A stretch of 64,000 bases of DNA from Capitulum mitella (GCA_030062745.1 CP099846.1:6631432-6695431), one strand, 5' to 3'. Counted from the first letter of the stretch, positions 31,681 to 43,880 are shown. A program made the numbers and translations. Notes: a model not told the origin generated them from the letters alone.

Positions 31681-33654
31681 CCCATGGCCATTCTCTTGTT
31701 TTTTTTCTTTCATTACACCAGACTGACCATGGGGTCACTGCCCGGAGGGGAAGCTACGGTTAAGTTCGTTGTCGTTTGAGCAAAAGTTACTTTAAGCCAG
31801 CTCACAGATCCCTGGTTTGCAAAGGTGAAGGAGGAAAAGTCGAAACAGGGCAAAACGCGCCGGCGTGATGACCTGGCGACCCTCCCCTGACCGGGGGGGC
31901 AGGAGACCCCGCCGCCCCGGTCCGGCCGACCTGGGCGGCGCCGCCTCTCTGCAATAGCGCCAGCCGGACCATCGTTCTGAACGACTGTCCACTCATCGCA
32001 GCGGAAGAGGGAGGGATGGGGGTTGCCCGCCAGCGCCGCAGCCGCGGCCGACTCCCGGCGGCGGCCAGGGGCGGCGCCGGACGAGCAGTGGCCCCTGCTG
32101 GTCTGGGCAGCTTCCGTTCACGGGCGGTACTGCAGTGAGCTGAACAGAGGGGGAGGGGGCACGCCGAAACCGTGGCTCAACACGCGACGTCGTGTTCCGT
32201 TTGACCTGGAAGGTCACAAATAAGGGCCTCGTCTCTCCGCCAGGCGCCTCAGAGACGATGGCGAGACGATTGGGCTGGGCCCGGGTTCTCCTTTTAGGGG
32301 TCGTCGTCCACAGTTCGTGCCACGTGCGGTACTTTTAGAACGGTGCGTGACAATATCTGGGCAGTCCTTGCTGGCATCACACGACGTGGTCCACCCCCGT
32401 CCGGCACAGACTCCGCTGACACAATCCGCCGACTCAGGCCAGTCTAACTGGGCCACACAGCTCAGACGGCCAAAAAGCCGGCCGCAGACCGCAGTCCGCG
32501 ACGCCAGGTGGCGTTTCCACACCGCAGAGCCACTGCGCCCGGCAGCGGAACGGGTCAGACGAGCAAACTGACAAAGCCATCGGCATGCATTGGACGAGTG
32601 TCTGAGTATCGGGTTCAGCCAGTCCCGGCCGGGGGGTTACGGTCCCTGCTGCGGCCTAGGTGCGGAACGCAGTCGGGTTGCAGCCAGCTCTATTAACGCG
32701 GACTCCAATGCCCAACATCATTCTTTCGAGTGGTTAGGATCGAACACAAATAAAACGAAACTGACGGCGGAGAGGCATGGCGAGGGAGTCAGTGCAGGGC
32801 AGCACGGCCAACCCTGCCGGAACGTCGTTGCCGTCCTCAGACAAGGGGCTCCGCAGACGCGCCGTGCTCCCTGACCGGTGGCGGGGCAGCGGGGACGAAC
32901 ACCGCTGGCGACGCCCGGCGGCGCCCGCGGAGAAACGACCGACACTTAACGGAACGCCGTTTAAAAGACGGCGCTCCGCCCGAGCCCCGCCACGTCCGCC
33001 TTCCCACGAACCCCGCACAAAACAATGAACGCCACAGCGAGCGCCGTCGACAGCAGGAGCGGCAGCATCGTCCGGCAGGTCGCCGGCCGTGTACTGAACA
33101 CAGAGCCGATCACCGCGGCGCCCGGGCGTGGCGCGTGAGGTGAGTCGGACCGCGCGTCACAACGCACCGGCCGCGGAGCGCAGCAGCCGGACATACGACG
33201 CGCGAGGTCACCAGATTGAAAAGGTTAAACAAGGGCGCAGACTGCTGACACTGACGGTGGTGCCACGCACAAAATGGCAACGACTGCGCTGCGCAATCGT
33301 CACAAGCACTGGGTGACGAGACCGAAATGACCGGCCAATTACAAAGAGGGTTCGAACTATTGCCCACGACCCAATACCCAGACACTGGACGGCACGAATG
33401 AGAACCTTAACGGTTCCCGCTGGACTGTTTCCTGTCACGGCACTTTGGACGGTGAGCAGGAACTTACGGAAGTCCCACCAATTTCCAAGGGAAGTCCTGG
33501 GTCGTTTTTCACTGTCCCCTGAGCGGGAACAAGGATTCCAGTACACGACTGCCAGGCCGGTCAGTCCACTATCGATCGCATTGTTCCCCGTTTTCCGCCA
33601 CAGTCGTGCCAATCGTCCATCCTCTGACACAGACACGTCAGCCTAGCAGGACTT

Positions 33655-33885
33655 TTCAGGTCAGGCCAGAGTCGGCCGCCCTCTGGCACAGCTGCTCAGT
33701 CTGGCCGAGGCCAGTCAGGTCAGGTCGCCTGTCCTCCGTCAGGGCCCGCCAGTTGGTCCTGACGATCAGGTCAGGCCAGGTCAGGTCAGGTCAGGTCAGC
33801 TCAGGTCAGGTCAATTCAAGTCAAGTCAGGTCAGGTCGTCAATTCAAGTCAAGTCAGGTCAGGTCAGGTCAGAGGCCGGAGTGTG
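33655..33885. repeat. (TCAGG)n pentanucleotide array
   Basis: Runs of GGTCAGGTCAGGTCAGG interrupted by AATTCAAGTCAAG variants, about 230 bases in all, starting roughly 100 bases from the splice donor of the 33987-34117 exon. TCAGG is the telomeric unit of many beetles, and AGGTCA is a nuclear-receptor half-site. Either may be coincidence. Confidence 0.9.
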
Positions 33886-33986
33886 GGCGGACACAACAGC
33901 CTGCCGCCTGTGGCCCGCCGACCGGACCGGTTAGCTCGTTAGGACGCCGTCAGCGTCGGCCGCCGCTCGTTAGCAGCCCGGCTCAC

Positions 33987-34117
33987 CTTTTTGTACAGGT
34001 CGGCCCGGGGCGTGGTGTTCTTCACCTCCGACTCGAGGAACGTGCGCGTGCCGATCTTGATGTCCATGACGCAAGGGTCCTCGAACCCGTACAGCAGATC
34101 GTCCATCTCTATGAAGT
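33987..34117 (-). CDS. ITPK: Inositol-1,4,5-trisphosphate 3-kinase, catalytic PxxxDxKxG exon
   Basis: Starts two bases into a tyrosine codon (CCGCAG acceptor) and ends phase 0 at AAAAAG|GTGAGC. It reads FIEMDDLLYGF, then EDPCVMDIKIGTRTFLE, then RADLYKK. PCVMDIKIG is the PxxxDxKxG signature of the inositol polyphosphate kinase superfamily; the lysine acts on the transferred phosphate. RTFLESE...LYKK leads into the IP3-binding insertion and continues on the next exon as MVAIDP. The segment between RTFLE and LYKK is a few residues shorter and less basic than in vertebrate enzymes (EEELTKARERPKLRKDMYKK). Confidence 0.97.
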
Positions 34118-35964
34118 CTGCGGTGGCAGTCAAGGAATCGAAACGCGTTCACAGCCGCCCAGGTCGGGGGGGGGGGATTCGTCGGACACATAACACAGTT
34201 TCAGACATTTCGTAGATCCACTTTCCTCCGCAACCTCACTTGTTCATCCTCCTCCGTCTGTCTAATAGCAATTTTCTCCTCTCTGAGCCTCTTTCATCCC
34301 CTCGCCACTTTCTTTTTGTCTTCCTCACCAACGCGTGAGTCATCCCCTCAACCAGTCCTTGCCTTCCTCCCGAGCTCATTGTACTTGTGCACGTCCCCCC
34401 TGTCACCCACGCACGCGCCGTCGCTCTCGATAACAGTCCCACCTGGCCGGGGCGCTCGGCCCGCTCCGCGCTGCGCCGCAGCCGACGCACAAAAATGGCT
34501 GACGTCAGCGCCCAATTCTGCGTGACGGACAGCGTGCGATTTGCGCCGACACACAAACAGGCCGAGCCACACGGCCGGCCGGCCCGCAGCGCCGCCAGCC
34601 GACCGACCGAACACGGCCGCCGGCACCCCGGCCAGCTCTGCATCGGCACACGGCCGCAGCACACACACACACACACACAGCCGGCAGCGGCGCCGAGAGC
34701 GGACGACGCGCCGGCAAACACGGCAGGCAAGGCTCGGGTTCAGACACGCACGGGACCGCTCCTCTGAAGAAGAAAAGGCGTCGGTCTGAGCCCACTAAAA
34801 AGATCGGCGCCAGCCACCCGCGGACCGGCCGCGACCGACACGGGCGAAGTCAGCTCTCCTGACAGACACGCAGGGCCCACCTCCCCGAACGACCCAGGTT
34901 CGCCAGGCTGATCGTCCGTCACTCTGCCAGGACAGACAAGTCACCGCCACCCTGCCAACGATGACAGGTCACCACCACAGCGGCGATCTCGACCATAGGG
35001 ACGGACCGCTCGCCGGCCGACCGACCGGCAGTCCCTCAGCGAGCGACGACGGTCCCGCCGGCCGCGCCGCGCCACCCGCCACCGCCGGCGCGCCATTTCC
35101 ATACGGCGGTGGCGCGCGGTTGCGTCACGGTCGCGCCGTGATCGAGCTGTCGCCTCCCATACCGGGCGGCGACGCGGCCGGTATTCATGGCGCGGCCGAG
35201 ACGGTGGGCGGACCCGGCCGCCGCGGCACCGCCAGGAGACGAGGAAGGCACTGGCGGATCCAGGCCAGCTGCTATCGCGAGAGTGAGTGTGTGTGGGGGA
35301 GGGGTGAAATCCTGATCAGTGTATCCCATGCAGCCCCTAAATGTGATTTCTCCTCGCTTTTCGGCCACTGTTTCGTTACATTTTTAACTGGCACTATACA
35401 GACACAAAGTTGCGTTTCGAACACAAAACCTATTTTGAACGGTAAACGTGAACAAAAATAAGGCACATTAGTCGCCCACTTTTCAATGAAAGGGAAAGCC
35501 ATAGCCCCGATTCCCCCCCCCCCAAGAATAGTACGAGGGGAGGAGGAAGACCACCCAGGAATAAGGGACGGGACGGATTCCAAGGATGAGTCTAGCAAGC
35601 ACGGTTCACACGAGGAGAGGAACCTGGACGACTGGGAGTCCAATCTGCCGACTGCAGACTACGTGCAGTCTGCCGAGTGACGTCAGCAGCTCCGCTGACC
35701 ATCATCACAAAATACGGGCAGACGAAAGGCTCATGGTATCGGGACACAATTTTGCCGTGCACGACAGCGCATGGCTAACGGTGTCCGAGTTGTCTCCCCG
35801 GGGTGCCTCACCACGTCCACGCGAGACGAGGTTACCGACAGTGACACAGTGACACAGTGACACACACCTGAAACAGTCCTCACAAGCACGACTACCTCCA
35901 CCTTCTGAGCCGAGCCAGTCCTGGATTCGTTTCGTTTCGGCCGCCGTCAAGTCCAAAAGGATAC
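34118..35964 (-). other. IP3K intron, 1.85 kb
   Basis: Donor GTATCC at 35964, acceptor CAG at 34118. It includes an 11-base poly(G) at 34166, an (AC)n run near 34.67 kb, a GC-rich, CpG-dense block at 34.8-35.3 kb and an 11-base poly(C) at 35513. No gene was recognised. Confidence 0.8.
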
Positions 35965-36126
35965 ACTCTCCGTTGTGGCAGACTTGGCTGTAGAACTTGG
36001 GCACAATTTCGCGCGCGTGCGGGTCGTTCATCATGGACTGGTAGGCGAGACACTCGGGACTGTCGGCGCCACACACCTTCTTCCACAGCGTGCCGGGCCC
36101 AGCCAGTGCCAGCGTGCCCGGGTGAC
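35965..36126 (-). CDS. ITPK: Inositol-1,4,5-trisphosphate 3-kinase, N-lobe exon
   Basis: Begins with the last two bases of a glycine codon after CCCTTTGCAG and ends one base into a tyrosine codon (GAGT|GTATCC). It encodes HPGTLALAGPGTLWKKV, then ECLAYQSMMNDP, then EIVPKFYSQVCHNGE. This parallels the ITPK N-lobe: LSGHAGSF, the lysine of ILK(K/R) that contacts ATP (here LWKK), and the turn VPA(F/Y)HG...DGE. The joins give WFQLS-G-HPGTL upstream and HNGE-Y-FIEMDDLL downstream, both in exact register with other animals. The donor GTATCC is weak, but the register leaves little room for another. Confidence 0.9.
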
Positions 36127-39100
36127 CTGCAAAGGGGAACCGGGCGGGTCAGACGACAAAGCCCAGGACAGCCTGCGGTAACGGTTTCAGAGGCTGACAA
36201 TACTGTGACGCCGGTGTCCGGCCACATAATGGTCATATAACAAACATGGGTATATGAGCCACGCATTTCAAATGGAGTCGACACTTCAGCATTGGTCCTA
36301 AACACAAGAAATGAGCCTTTCATAACACAATAACAGTAAACACTCAAAAGCGATAAGAACAAATCGTTGAGCAGCACCTCATTCTGTAAAAAATGACTTA
36401 TCACTTCATGACGCGTTTCTTCAAGAGATAATGCCCCATGAAAAGCTCAACCACATGCTGGAAAAAAACTGCAGCTGGCTGTAGGTAACAACCAATCGTG
36501 TATACACGGCGCACACTAATCCAAAGAACGTCAAGCAAAAGCCAGAGGACGACTTCAATCGAGGCGCAAGGCCATAGCACTGAAGGTCAACACACGCCAA
36601 AAATCACGGATCTTCTTGACGCTCGACACTGTCACGTGATTTATCAACCAAATCGGCTGATACTTCATTCAAACGTCGTGACAGGACAAAAACAAAGCCC
36701 ACAAACAAGTCTGGTCGGCCATGTCATCGCCATTAACAGCCAATCAACGCCGCTAAATGGGCTGAGCGGGCTATTTGGTCGAGCCACTCGTCCCTGGGCA
36801 AGATCGTGTCTGGCCGAGCCGCCGGATGGGAACGCCCAAACAATCCGTCCAGTCAAACAAACGCCAAGATATCACAAACAAATCGACACCCAGGCGTGGT
36901 GCCCGCAACACAGTGGCACACTTTCCGACTCGGACGGCGATGATATGAAAATGACAGGCCTTCTAGTGCATTAAGGTTTCATTTTTAGCGTTCAGTCACC
37001 ACGAAGGACATGTAATAGTGAGCGGCAACCTAAACACTGAAGCTAAAATGCGCCTTCCGAACAAGGTAAAACAACGCAGGTCCATCAATTTGTCACAAAA
37101 CCGTTTTTGCATAATGGATCTGATTCTGCACCCTGTGGCGGTTGTAAAACACGCTATAACCACTGTCTGTAAGTAAGCTCCGCGGCATGCACCAGTTCAT
37201 GGCAGAAATCCGATCATTGTAACTAACACTGAGAACCATAACAATGTAACCATAAAACTGAGAACCATAACCAAACCCATAATTAATGTCCTGTCAGACA
37301 GGCAACCTTGACATCTGAATTCGACAGAGCGCGATTATTACGGACTTTCATACGCGCACAATGAGGTTCGCGCGCGGCCGGTAAACGTATCGCAAAATAA
37401 GCGGTGCGCCGTCCCACGGAGCACGCAGTGGCCACACCATCGATCGGACGTCACCACCAGGCCCCGCCCGAGCGTGATCTAGAGGCAGTTGTTCCACCTC
37501 GGACAACGTTCACCGCGTCGACCGGGGCCCAAGGTTCACAGGGCCAGGCGGTTACGCCCCCAGAGTCATTTGTGACCCCATAATTCAGGGCCATCTCGAC
37601 AACGATCAACAGGAGTTAAATACACACCCATCCTGCGGAGATAAAACATCACTGCCGAGCGATTAATACGCATGGGCTTGGCTGTTCCCACTTCGCTTGC
37701 CTTTGAATTGGCTACTCATGTATGCACAGCAATCGCAATAAACAAGCCATTTAACTTATCCAGTATCGCCATGGTCGTTACTCAACGCCAAAACTCCGGG
37801 CTCTTAAAGAACGCGGGCACTTACACTCTCAATGAAATGAATGGTGAATAGAGTTTATCAGATTCCATTCAGGGAGTCGCCAAACAGTTGGTGCTGAAAA
37901 CGACCAGTTTTTATGGTGTACCAGAGATCAGAAACTACAATGTGCTGATATCCACCCATACGCGGACTGACGGTTATTATTCCCAGCAGTCTGTAGGCAA
38001 TTTGGAGCCTTTGCTCACAGATAAATAGGCACATTTGCTCCAGAGATTGCTCGCCGCCACCCAAAAGCAATCACACAGCGCGCCGAGCGACAATAATTCA
38101 TGCCAGCCAGGCAATTAACTCTTTGAAACAACGACCAAGAAGAACATCAGCCAGACACCGTGAAAGAAGCACGCCCACGAACACCAAAACGAGCGCGCAG
38201 CCTCGCCCGGCGTGTCGTTCCGTGGCCGTCCTCAGCCCGCCGCGCGGGCCAGCAGTCGGTGACTGACGGATTCGTGACCGACCTATCGCTTTAATCCTCT
38301 GTTTGCGGCGCCGTTACGGACAATTTGACAGTTGCGTTCGTCGCGAGCGCGGCCAGTCCTTCGTGACGGACTTAAAACGATGCAGCACTGCTCTGTTGTA
38401 AAAATCTGGTCCGATGATTTGCTGCGGATATGTCTGAAACCAGAGCTCGCGCAAAGCACAGCTTGTTGCACGGACACTGAAATATACAACCGATCGTGCA
38501 CTGCCTGGCAACGGCTGATTCTGTGGCGAGAGTGTAACGTGTTTTCTCAGACATGACGCGACCGTGCGATAGTCCGCGGTCGACCTGCACTGGACGACTG
38601 CCAGCTGATCCACAGGCTCAATGTCCAGTGCCGAGGCGACTCCAACTCGTGTGCCAGGACTGGGACACCCAGCGCGTGATGGCATTCGCAGCGATCAACG
38701 ACAGAGTGACGGGTCTGTGGATGGTTCTGGCGACACCAAGGAAACATCAGCAGCCAGAGATACTCGAAGAACGTATGTTCCATGAAAAAAAACGTATGCG
38801 CAGTTCTGGCTGAGCGATGCTGCTGATGCTTGCAGAGCATGCTCAGAAAGAGTCAGCGAGGGAGGGGGCGTCATTTGGACCAACACCATTTGAAAAGGCC
38901 GGGGTCTGGGCGGTATGGGCACGTTCAACGGCGTGATAGTGCAGACTTCGGTCGCGCCTCGCCCGGAGGCCGCCAGCCGAACACACGTCACCGGAAACTG
39001 GACACACCAGTCGGAACGGCCCAGGCCAGCTCCAGTCCGTTCAATACAGCAGGGATCGACGAAAAACCCACCGGACACCTTTCACAAGATCACAGAAAGT

Positions 39101-39680
39101 GCTCTCCCGTCCCAAAAACGCAGCGTAACGACAACAAAACACGGTGCAGCAGAGCTGAGCAATTTCTTGCATGAGATAAATTGACAGTTAACAGTGCAAA
39201 AACGCGTTTAAAGCCCGGTTCATACCAGATCCGTCGTCCGTCATGACGGACGCTTCACAGGTTTCCCTCTGTCCGGAGTTAGATCTGGCAGCTTTTGCGG
39301 ATCCGCCAAGCCACCAAAAAAAGGCGACGAGCTGACGCATGACACGATGACGGATGGCGGGCGCCCAGCATACAGATGACGGACGGCGACGGTCCAACTC
39401 TCTTCACGTTCCTCTTAGCCCCGCCATAAAACAGACTGACAGGCTCCGGCGGCGGTCGGCCGCGTCGCCGAGTCCCGCGCGGCCGCCGGTATCCGTCCGC
39501 AGCAGCTGGGCCGCGCGCCGAGCCACCGCCGGCCGCTCGGGTGGCCGGATCCGGGTCTCCACAACAAGCCGCCGTTAGCGCGGACCCAGATCGCACCACC
39601 GCCGGCAAACAATGCGGCCGGCAGCCGCTCTGACCGGCGCCTCGGGCCGCTCTGGCCGGCGCCCGGGCCGGACCACTCAC
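36127..39680 (-). other. IP3K intron, 3.55 kb
   Basis: Donor GTGAGT at 39680, acceptor GCAG at 36127. Mostly unique, moderately AT-rich sequence (36.2-38.1 kb) with no repeat array. Several plus- and minus-strand open frames at 38.3-39.2 kb show no recognisable domain. Confidence 0.85.
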
Positions 39681-39933
39681 CGGACAGCTGGAACCAGTTG
39701 GCCTGCTGCATGCGCACGATGTCAGTGACGGGCCCGGCCAGCTCGAGCGACTGCCAGGCCAGCCGCTGGATGCCGCCCAGACAGGTGAGCGGGTGCGGCG
39801 GCGGCCCGCCCAGCGGCGCACCGGAGCCGCTCGGCCGCTTGCCCTGGCCCGCAGAGCTCGGCCGCTTCTCCTTGGCCCGCTCGTCGCGCTGGAACATCTT
39901 GGCGAAGTCGACATTCTTGCAGTCCTCGGAGAG
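39681..39933 (-). CDS. ITPK: Inositol-1,4,5-trisphosphate 3-kinase, exon before the kinase core
   Basis: 84 codons, starting phase 0 at TCTCTTGCAG and ending one base into a glycine codon at GTGAGT. The first half is a polar, low-complexity region (NVDFAKMFQRDERAKEKRP, Ser/Gly/Pro-rich). The second half, GGIQRLAWQSLEL then DIVRMQQANWFQLS, occupies the place of vertebrate WRKIKNMVHWSPF...YPWIQLAG, which contains the calmodulin-binding helix. Here the basic residues are mostly missing, so calmodulin binding may be lost. The exon is assigned by splice sites, phase and the WFQLSG junction. Confidence 0.82.
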
Positions 39934-40604
39934 CTGCAAGAGAGGGGGCCGGTCAGCGGCGGCCGGCGGCCACGGTAAACGGCTCTTTTTCCGAGCCGTC
40001 GGCGCCGGGAGGGACGTCGCAAAAAGACGAACGTGAGAGATGGAATAAATACAGACGTCTTTCGCATGTCTGTTTGCCGTGGCGTCCGCGCAAAACCTAT
40101 ACGGCCACAAACACGGATCTTTTTGGTGATGGACGAATGGGCCCGATGAAGGGAAGCAGACAAGATGCGCATGCCGATGGTGCGCATGCGCAATTGCCGG
40201 CCTAATGATCCTCACGAGCGGCGCTTTTTGTGGCCACAGCCTAACTGCAGTCAGCCATCAGGCTCGCCTGTTGTCAAACAAAGACCACCTGGGATCGTTT
40301 CGTGCTCGGTAAACAAGCTCTAAAGCCACACAATCACCTCGACGTCAGGCCACCGGCCAGGATTCAAATCATGCACTGGCGTCGGAGCGCAGAGCTTTCT
40401 CTGTTGATCGCCGGAAACTCATCGAATGACCTCGTCATCACCGCGATCAATTAGCCTCCGCCGGCCGTGGGTATCTGTTGCCAACTGCGAAGTGCGCACC
40501 CCACCAGACGCCACATGACGTCCACCAGTCCAAGGATGCCACAACCTTTTCGTAATTTTGGCAGCTGGCTGTGCGACACGGCAGCGGAGTCCTCGAGACT
40601 TCGT

Positions 40605-40745
40605 AACACGGCACACAGCGACCCGTCAGACAGCGTCACACGGCACACAGTGACCCGCCATACGGCGTCACACGGCACACAGTGACCCACCATACGGCGT
40701 CACAAAACACACAGTGACCCGCCAGACGGAGTCACACAGCAGCCT
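40605..40745. repeat. 32-bp minisatellite, about 4 units
   Basis: Units of 32 bases such as CACACGGCACACAGTGACCC + GCCATACGGCGT. The last two are diverged. Confidence 0.85.
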
Positions 40746-41499
40746 AGTCGGGAGGCCCGGCCGGCCGGCCGCGGCACGAGCGTGACCATAAACAGGGCTC
40801 ATGAAGCGGGCGACGGCGGCGGCGGCGGCGGCCGCGGGCCGGGCCGTACGTTTACGACCGTGCTGACGGCCTGTAAATCACCCGCAAACGGAGCGGCCGC
40901 CGGCCGCCGCCGGCCGCCCGGAATACTCATCGGGTCCGCATCTGTGGCGAGGAGTCGTGATTCGCGGGAGGCGCAGCGACCCGGCCCGGCCCGGGCCAGC
41001 GACTGGGTGTGGTTAATATGCGGAGGCGCAGGGGGCATTGGAGACACAGGCACGCTGTCGGTATACAGGCGCAGAGCGATGGAAACTGCGGAGCAGCCGT
41101 TTCTCGTTCCGCTGAGTTACTAAGGACACACGTCGGTCACGTGCCCGGCATGCGCCAGTGCGCAACAAGCCTTCATCTACGTAAAACTGCTGATGAACAC
41201 CTTACATAGACGCTGACACTACAACCAGAACTTTCAAAGCTTTCAAATTTCACACACACAGCAAAGTCGATTGAGCGCCCAGAAGGTTTGCGAATTTAAC
41301 ATGGGACTCTATGGAGCAAGCAACCACAATGATCTGGAACCCGCAAGACAACGCATGGACGATAGCCCTAATCCATTAAAAAAAGCCACACTCCTGATGA
41401 GGGCTGCCAGTCCTGGACGACAGACCCAGTCCTCCGAGCGCCCGTGAGAACCCGCCGCCGGCCGGACGGGACACAATGGGACGGCCCGGGCGGACAATA

Positions 41500-41765
41500 G
41501 GGGGCGGCCCCGACTGGCTGGGCCCGGGGCGGGAGGCCGCCTCCCGCGGGTCGACCGTCCCCGGGCGGCGGCCCCGACTGGCTGGGCCCGGGGCGGGAGG
41601 CCGCCTCCCGCGGGTCGACCGTCCCCGGGCGGCGGCGCCGACTGGCTGGGCCCGGGGCGGGAGGCCGCCTCCCGCGGGTCGACCGTCCCCGGGCGGCGGC
41701 CCCGACTGGCTGGGCCCGGGGCGGGAGGCCGCCTCCCGCGGGTCGACCGTCCCCGGGCGGCGGCG
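41500..41765. repeat. 65-bp minisatellite, 4 nearly identical units
   Basis: Four units of 65 bases differ at only about one position (CGGCCCCGACTGG versus CGGCGCCGACTGG). Each holds the hairpin CGGGAGGCCGCCTCCCG plus CCGCGG, GTCGAC and CCCCGGG. Because 65 is not a multiple of three, the same peptide appears in rotating frames, producing long but meaningless open frames. The lack of divergence suggests recent expansion. Confidence 0.96.
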
Positions 41766-42477
41766 CCGCCGGCCGGGCTGCCGTCTGCGGCCGGCGCACA
41801 CACAGAGCCGCCGCCGTCTCAATCACCGGAACTCCATCAGGGTAATGGCGGGGCCGCCGGCCGCCGCCGCGGGGAGCCATTTCGCCAATTTGATCGCCGG
41901 TGTTACAACCCCGGCCGCCCGCCGCCGTAACCTTTCATGCCGGCCCGAGACAGACAAAAGACGTGACCTAGGCCCAAATTTGTCGGGAGCGCGGGCCCAG
42001 TTGTTGGTTAATTACGATCGGAAACGGCGACAATAGCGGCTCTGTTGATGGCGCCGTGTGATGACGCTGGTCGCACGGCGCTAATCTGGAACGTGCGTCA
42101 CACGGACCAGTGGGGCGAGTCAGCTGTCCGGCGGGTAAAGCCGAAACACTCGGTGGCGCTTGAGCATCTGGAAAAAAATCCCTTCCATATGAAATGATGT
42201 AACAACCGGGTTCCGACGTCACGTTTTCGTCATTTGTATATCACCACAGCGCAAGCCGAATACTTGGAATGTGTCGCACGACAGCAACACTCAACAAGTT
42301 ATCGCTAAACAAACACTCGGGTGTAACTTCTCCGGAAAAACGCCTCCGTCAAACGGGCGAGCGTCCTGAGGCCATGCTATCTGATGCACAGGAGCGCCGC
42401 GCGCGCCAGGCGTGCCTCAGAGGCCAGGACTATGTCGCCAGCGGCGGCGGACCGGCGAGGCCGCTGCGCAGAAGCGC

Positions 42478-42850
42478 GTCTGGAGGCCGGCCTGTCTCGG
42501 CCGCTGACAGTCTGCCGGCCGGCGGATGGCGTCCCTCTGCCGTCTGCCGGTCCAGACCGCGGTTGGAGACCGGCCTGTACCGGCCGCTGAGTCTGCCGGC
42601 CGGCGGACGGCGTCCCTCCACCGTCTGCCAGCCCAGACCGCGGCTGGAGGCCGGCCTGTCCCGGCCGCTGACAGTCTGCTGCCGTCTGTCGGCCCAGACC
42701 GCGGCTGAAGGCCGGCCTGTCCCGGCCCGTGACAGTCTGCCGGCCGGCGGACGCGGCATTCCTCTGCCGTCTGCCGGCCCAGACCGCGTCTGGAGGCCAG
42801 CCTGTCCCAGCCGCTGACAGTCCGCTGCCGTCTGTCGGCGCAGACCGCCA
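42478..42850. repeat. 60-84-bp GC-rich minisatellite, about 5 units
   Basis: Units contain CTGGAGGCCGGCCTGTCCCG, GCCGCTGACAGTCTGC, CCGGCCGGCGGA and CCGTCTGCCGG...CAGACCGCGG. Some copies lack the CCGGCCGGCGG part and are near 60 bases. All frames stay largely open. Confidence 0.9.
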
Positions 42851-43634
42851 GACGGCAGACGGCAGAGACCACGTCCTGCTGTCGAGAGACTGCAGGCACG
42901 CCGACGGACCGCGCCTCGGTCCCTGTCAGGGACGGCGAGAAAAGGATCTGCTTTAGCAGCGCAATGAAGACGCGTAAGGCTGAACTCGGTGGCTATTGTG
43001 TTTTCTATCGACGCTTCAGAAACCATGTTCGTTTTGCGTCGCAACGTCCCACGTCGCTGTCGCAGGAAGACGAAACGACGATTTGGTTCTGCGCCGCCCA
43101 CAACGGAAACGAACTGGATGGCACCGCCTCGTCACTCAACAAATGCGACGCAAATACCTGACCAGAGGGGCCTGCCAGCGTCTCCTGACCAGTCTCTCGC
43201 GACGGCAATCCCGGCAGGGTTTCGCTCTGCCCCGTAAGTCCAGTTCGGGAGCCGACAACAGCTGCAGCCACCCGTCCGACTGGCTCGGCGCAGCACGGGG
43301 TCGCCGTGCGGCCCGCGCCGGGAGCGCGCCGCCGACAGCGGCGAGCGAGCGCGGGGCGCGCTCGACGGTCGCGTGGGCGCCACGTGACCGATCGCCGCCC
43401 TGAGCGAGACATTGTCGGCGTGGGCGGACCCATCCGTCTTCCGCCGCCGGCCCCATTAAAGGCAAACCCAGTCACGCTGAGAGGAGAACAGGAATATGAT
43501 AATCGGGCCTGACGCAGAGAGACAGGCGTCGGTACGTCTGCTGGTCTCCCGGGCGGCGAGAACCAGGCAGTGACAGAGCCTGTGTGTGGAGGCCTGGAAC
43601 CAAAGTTTTATTAGAGTCATCATGGAGGAGTCCC

Positions 43635-43880
43635 GACTTCGCTCCCGGTCACACGCCATCCGACACTGACGGAGTCATCAGAATCGAGTCCGGCTGCCGC
43701 TTCACTAATGGAGTCATCGACGGCAAATCCCGTTCTCCCAGTCAAGAAAGCCGCTCCGCTGACTCAGTCGTCACGCACGAGTCAATCCACTACTGATGGA
43801 GCCGTCACGTGCGAGTCAGCCTGAGCTCTCGGCGCCCGAGCCGCGGCTCCGCTGATTGAGCCGTCAGAGGCCGATCCCGC
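43635..43880. repeat. Degenerate GAGTCATC-type repeat
   Basis: GGAGTCATC, CGAGTCA and GAGCCGTCA words recur every 20-40 bases over about 250 bases. Confidence 0.45.

Larger units (their letters stand above)
27644..33986 (-). other. IP3K intron, 6.3 kb
   Basis: Donor GTGAGC at 33986, acceptor CAG at 27644. It contains the (AGGTC)-rich tracts at both ends and the 28-bp and 43-49-bp arrays. GC-rich blocks at 28.4-28.7, 30.3-30.8, 31.0-31.3 and 32.8-33.1 kb carry open frames but no recognised protein. The 29.3-30.2 kb part is AT-richer and unique-looking. Confidence 0.85.

Noticed and set aside
41309..41880. Three long overlapping minus-strand frames
   Set aside because: A 65-bp array without stops opens every frame in turn; the same peptide rotates between frames.
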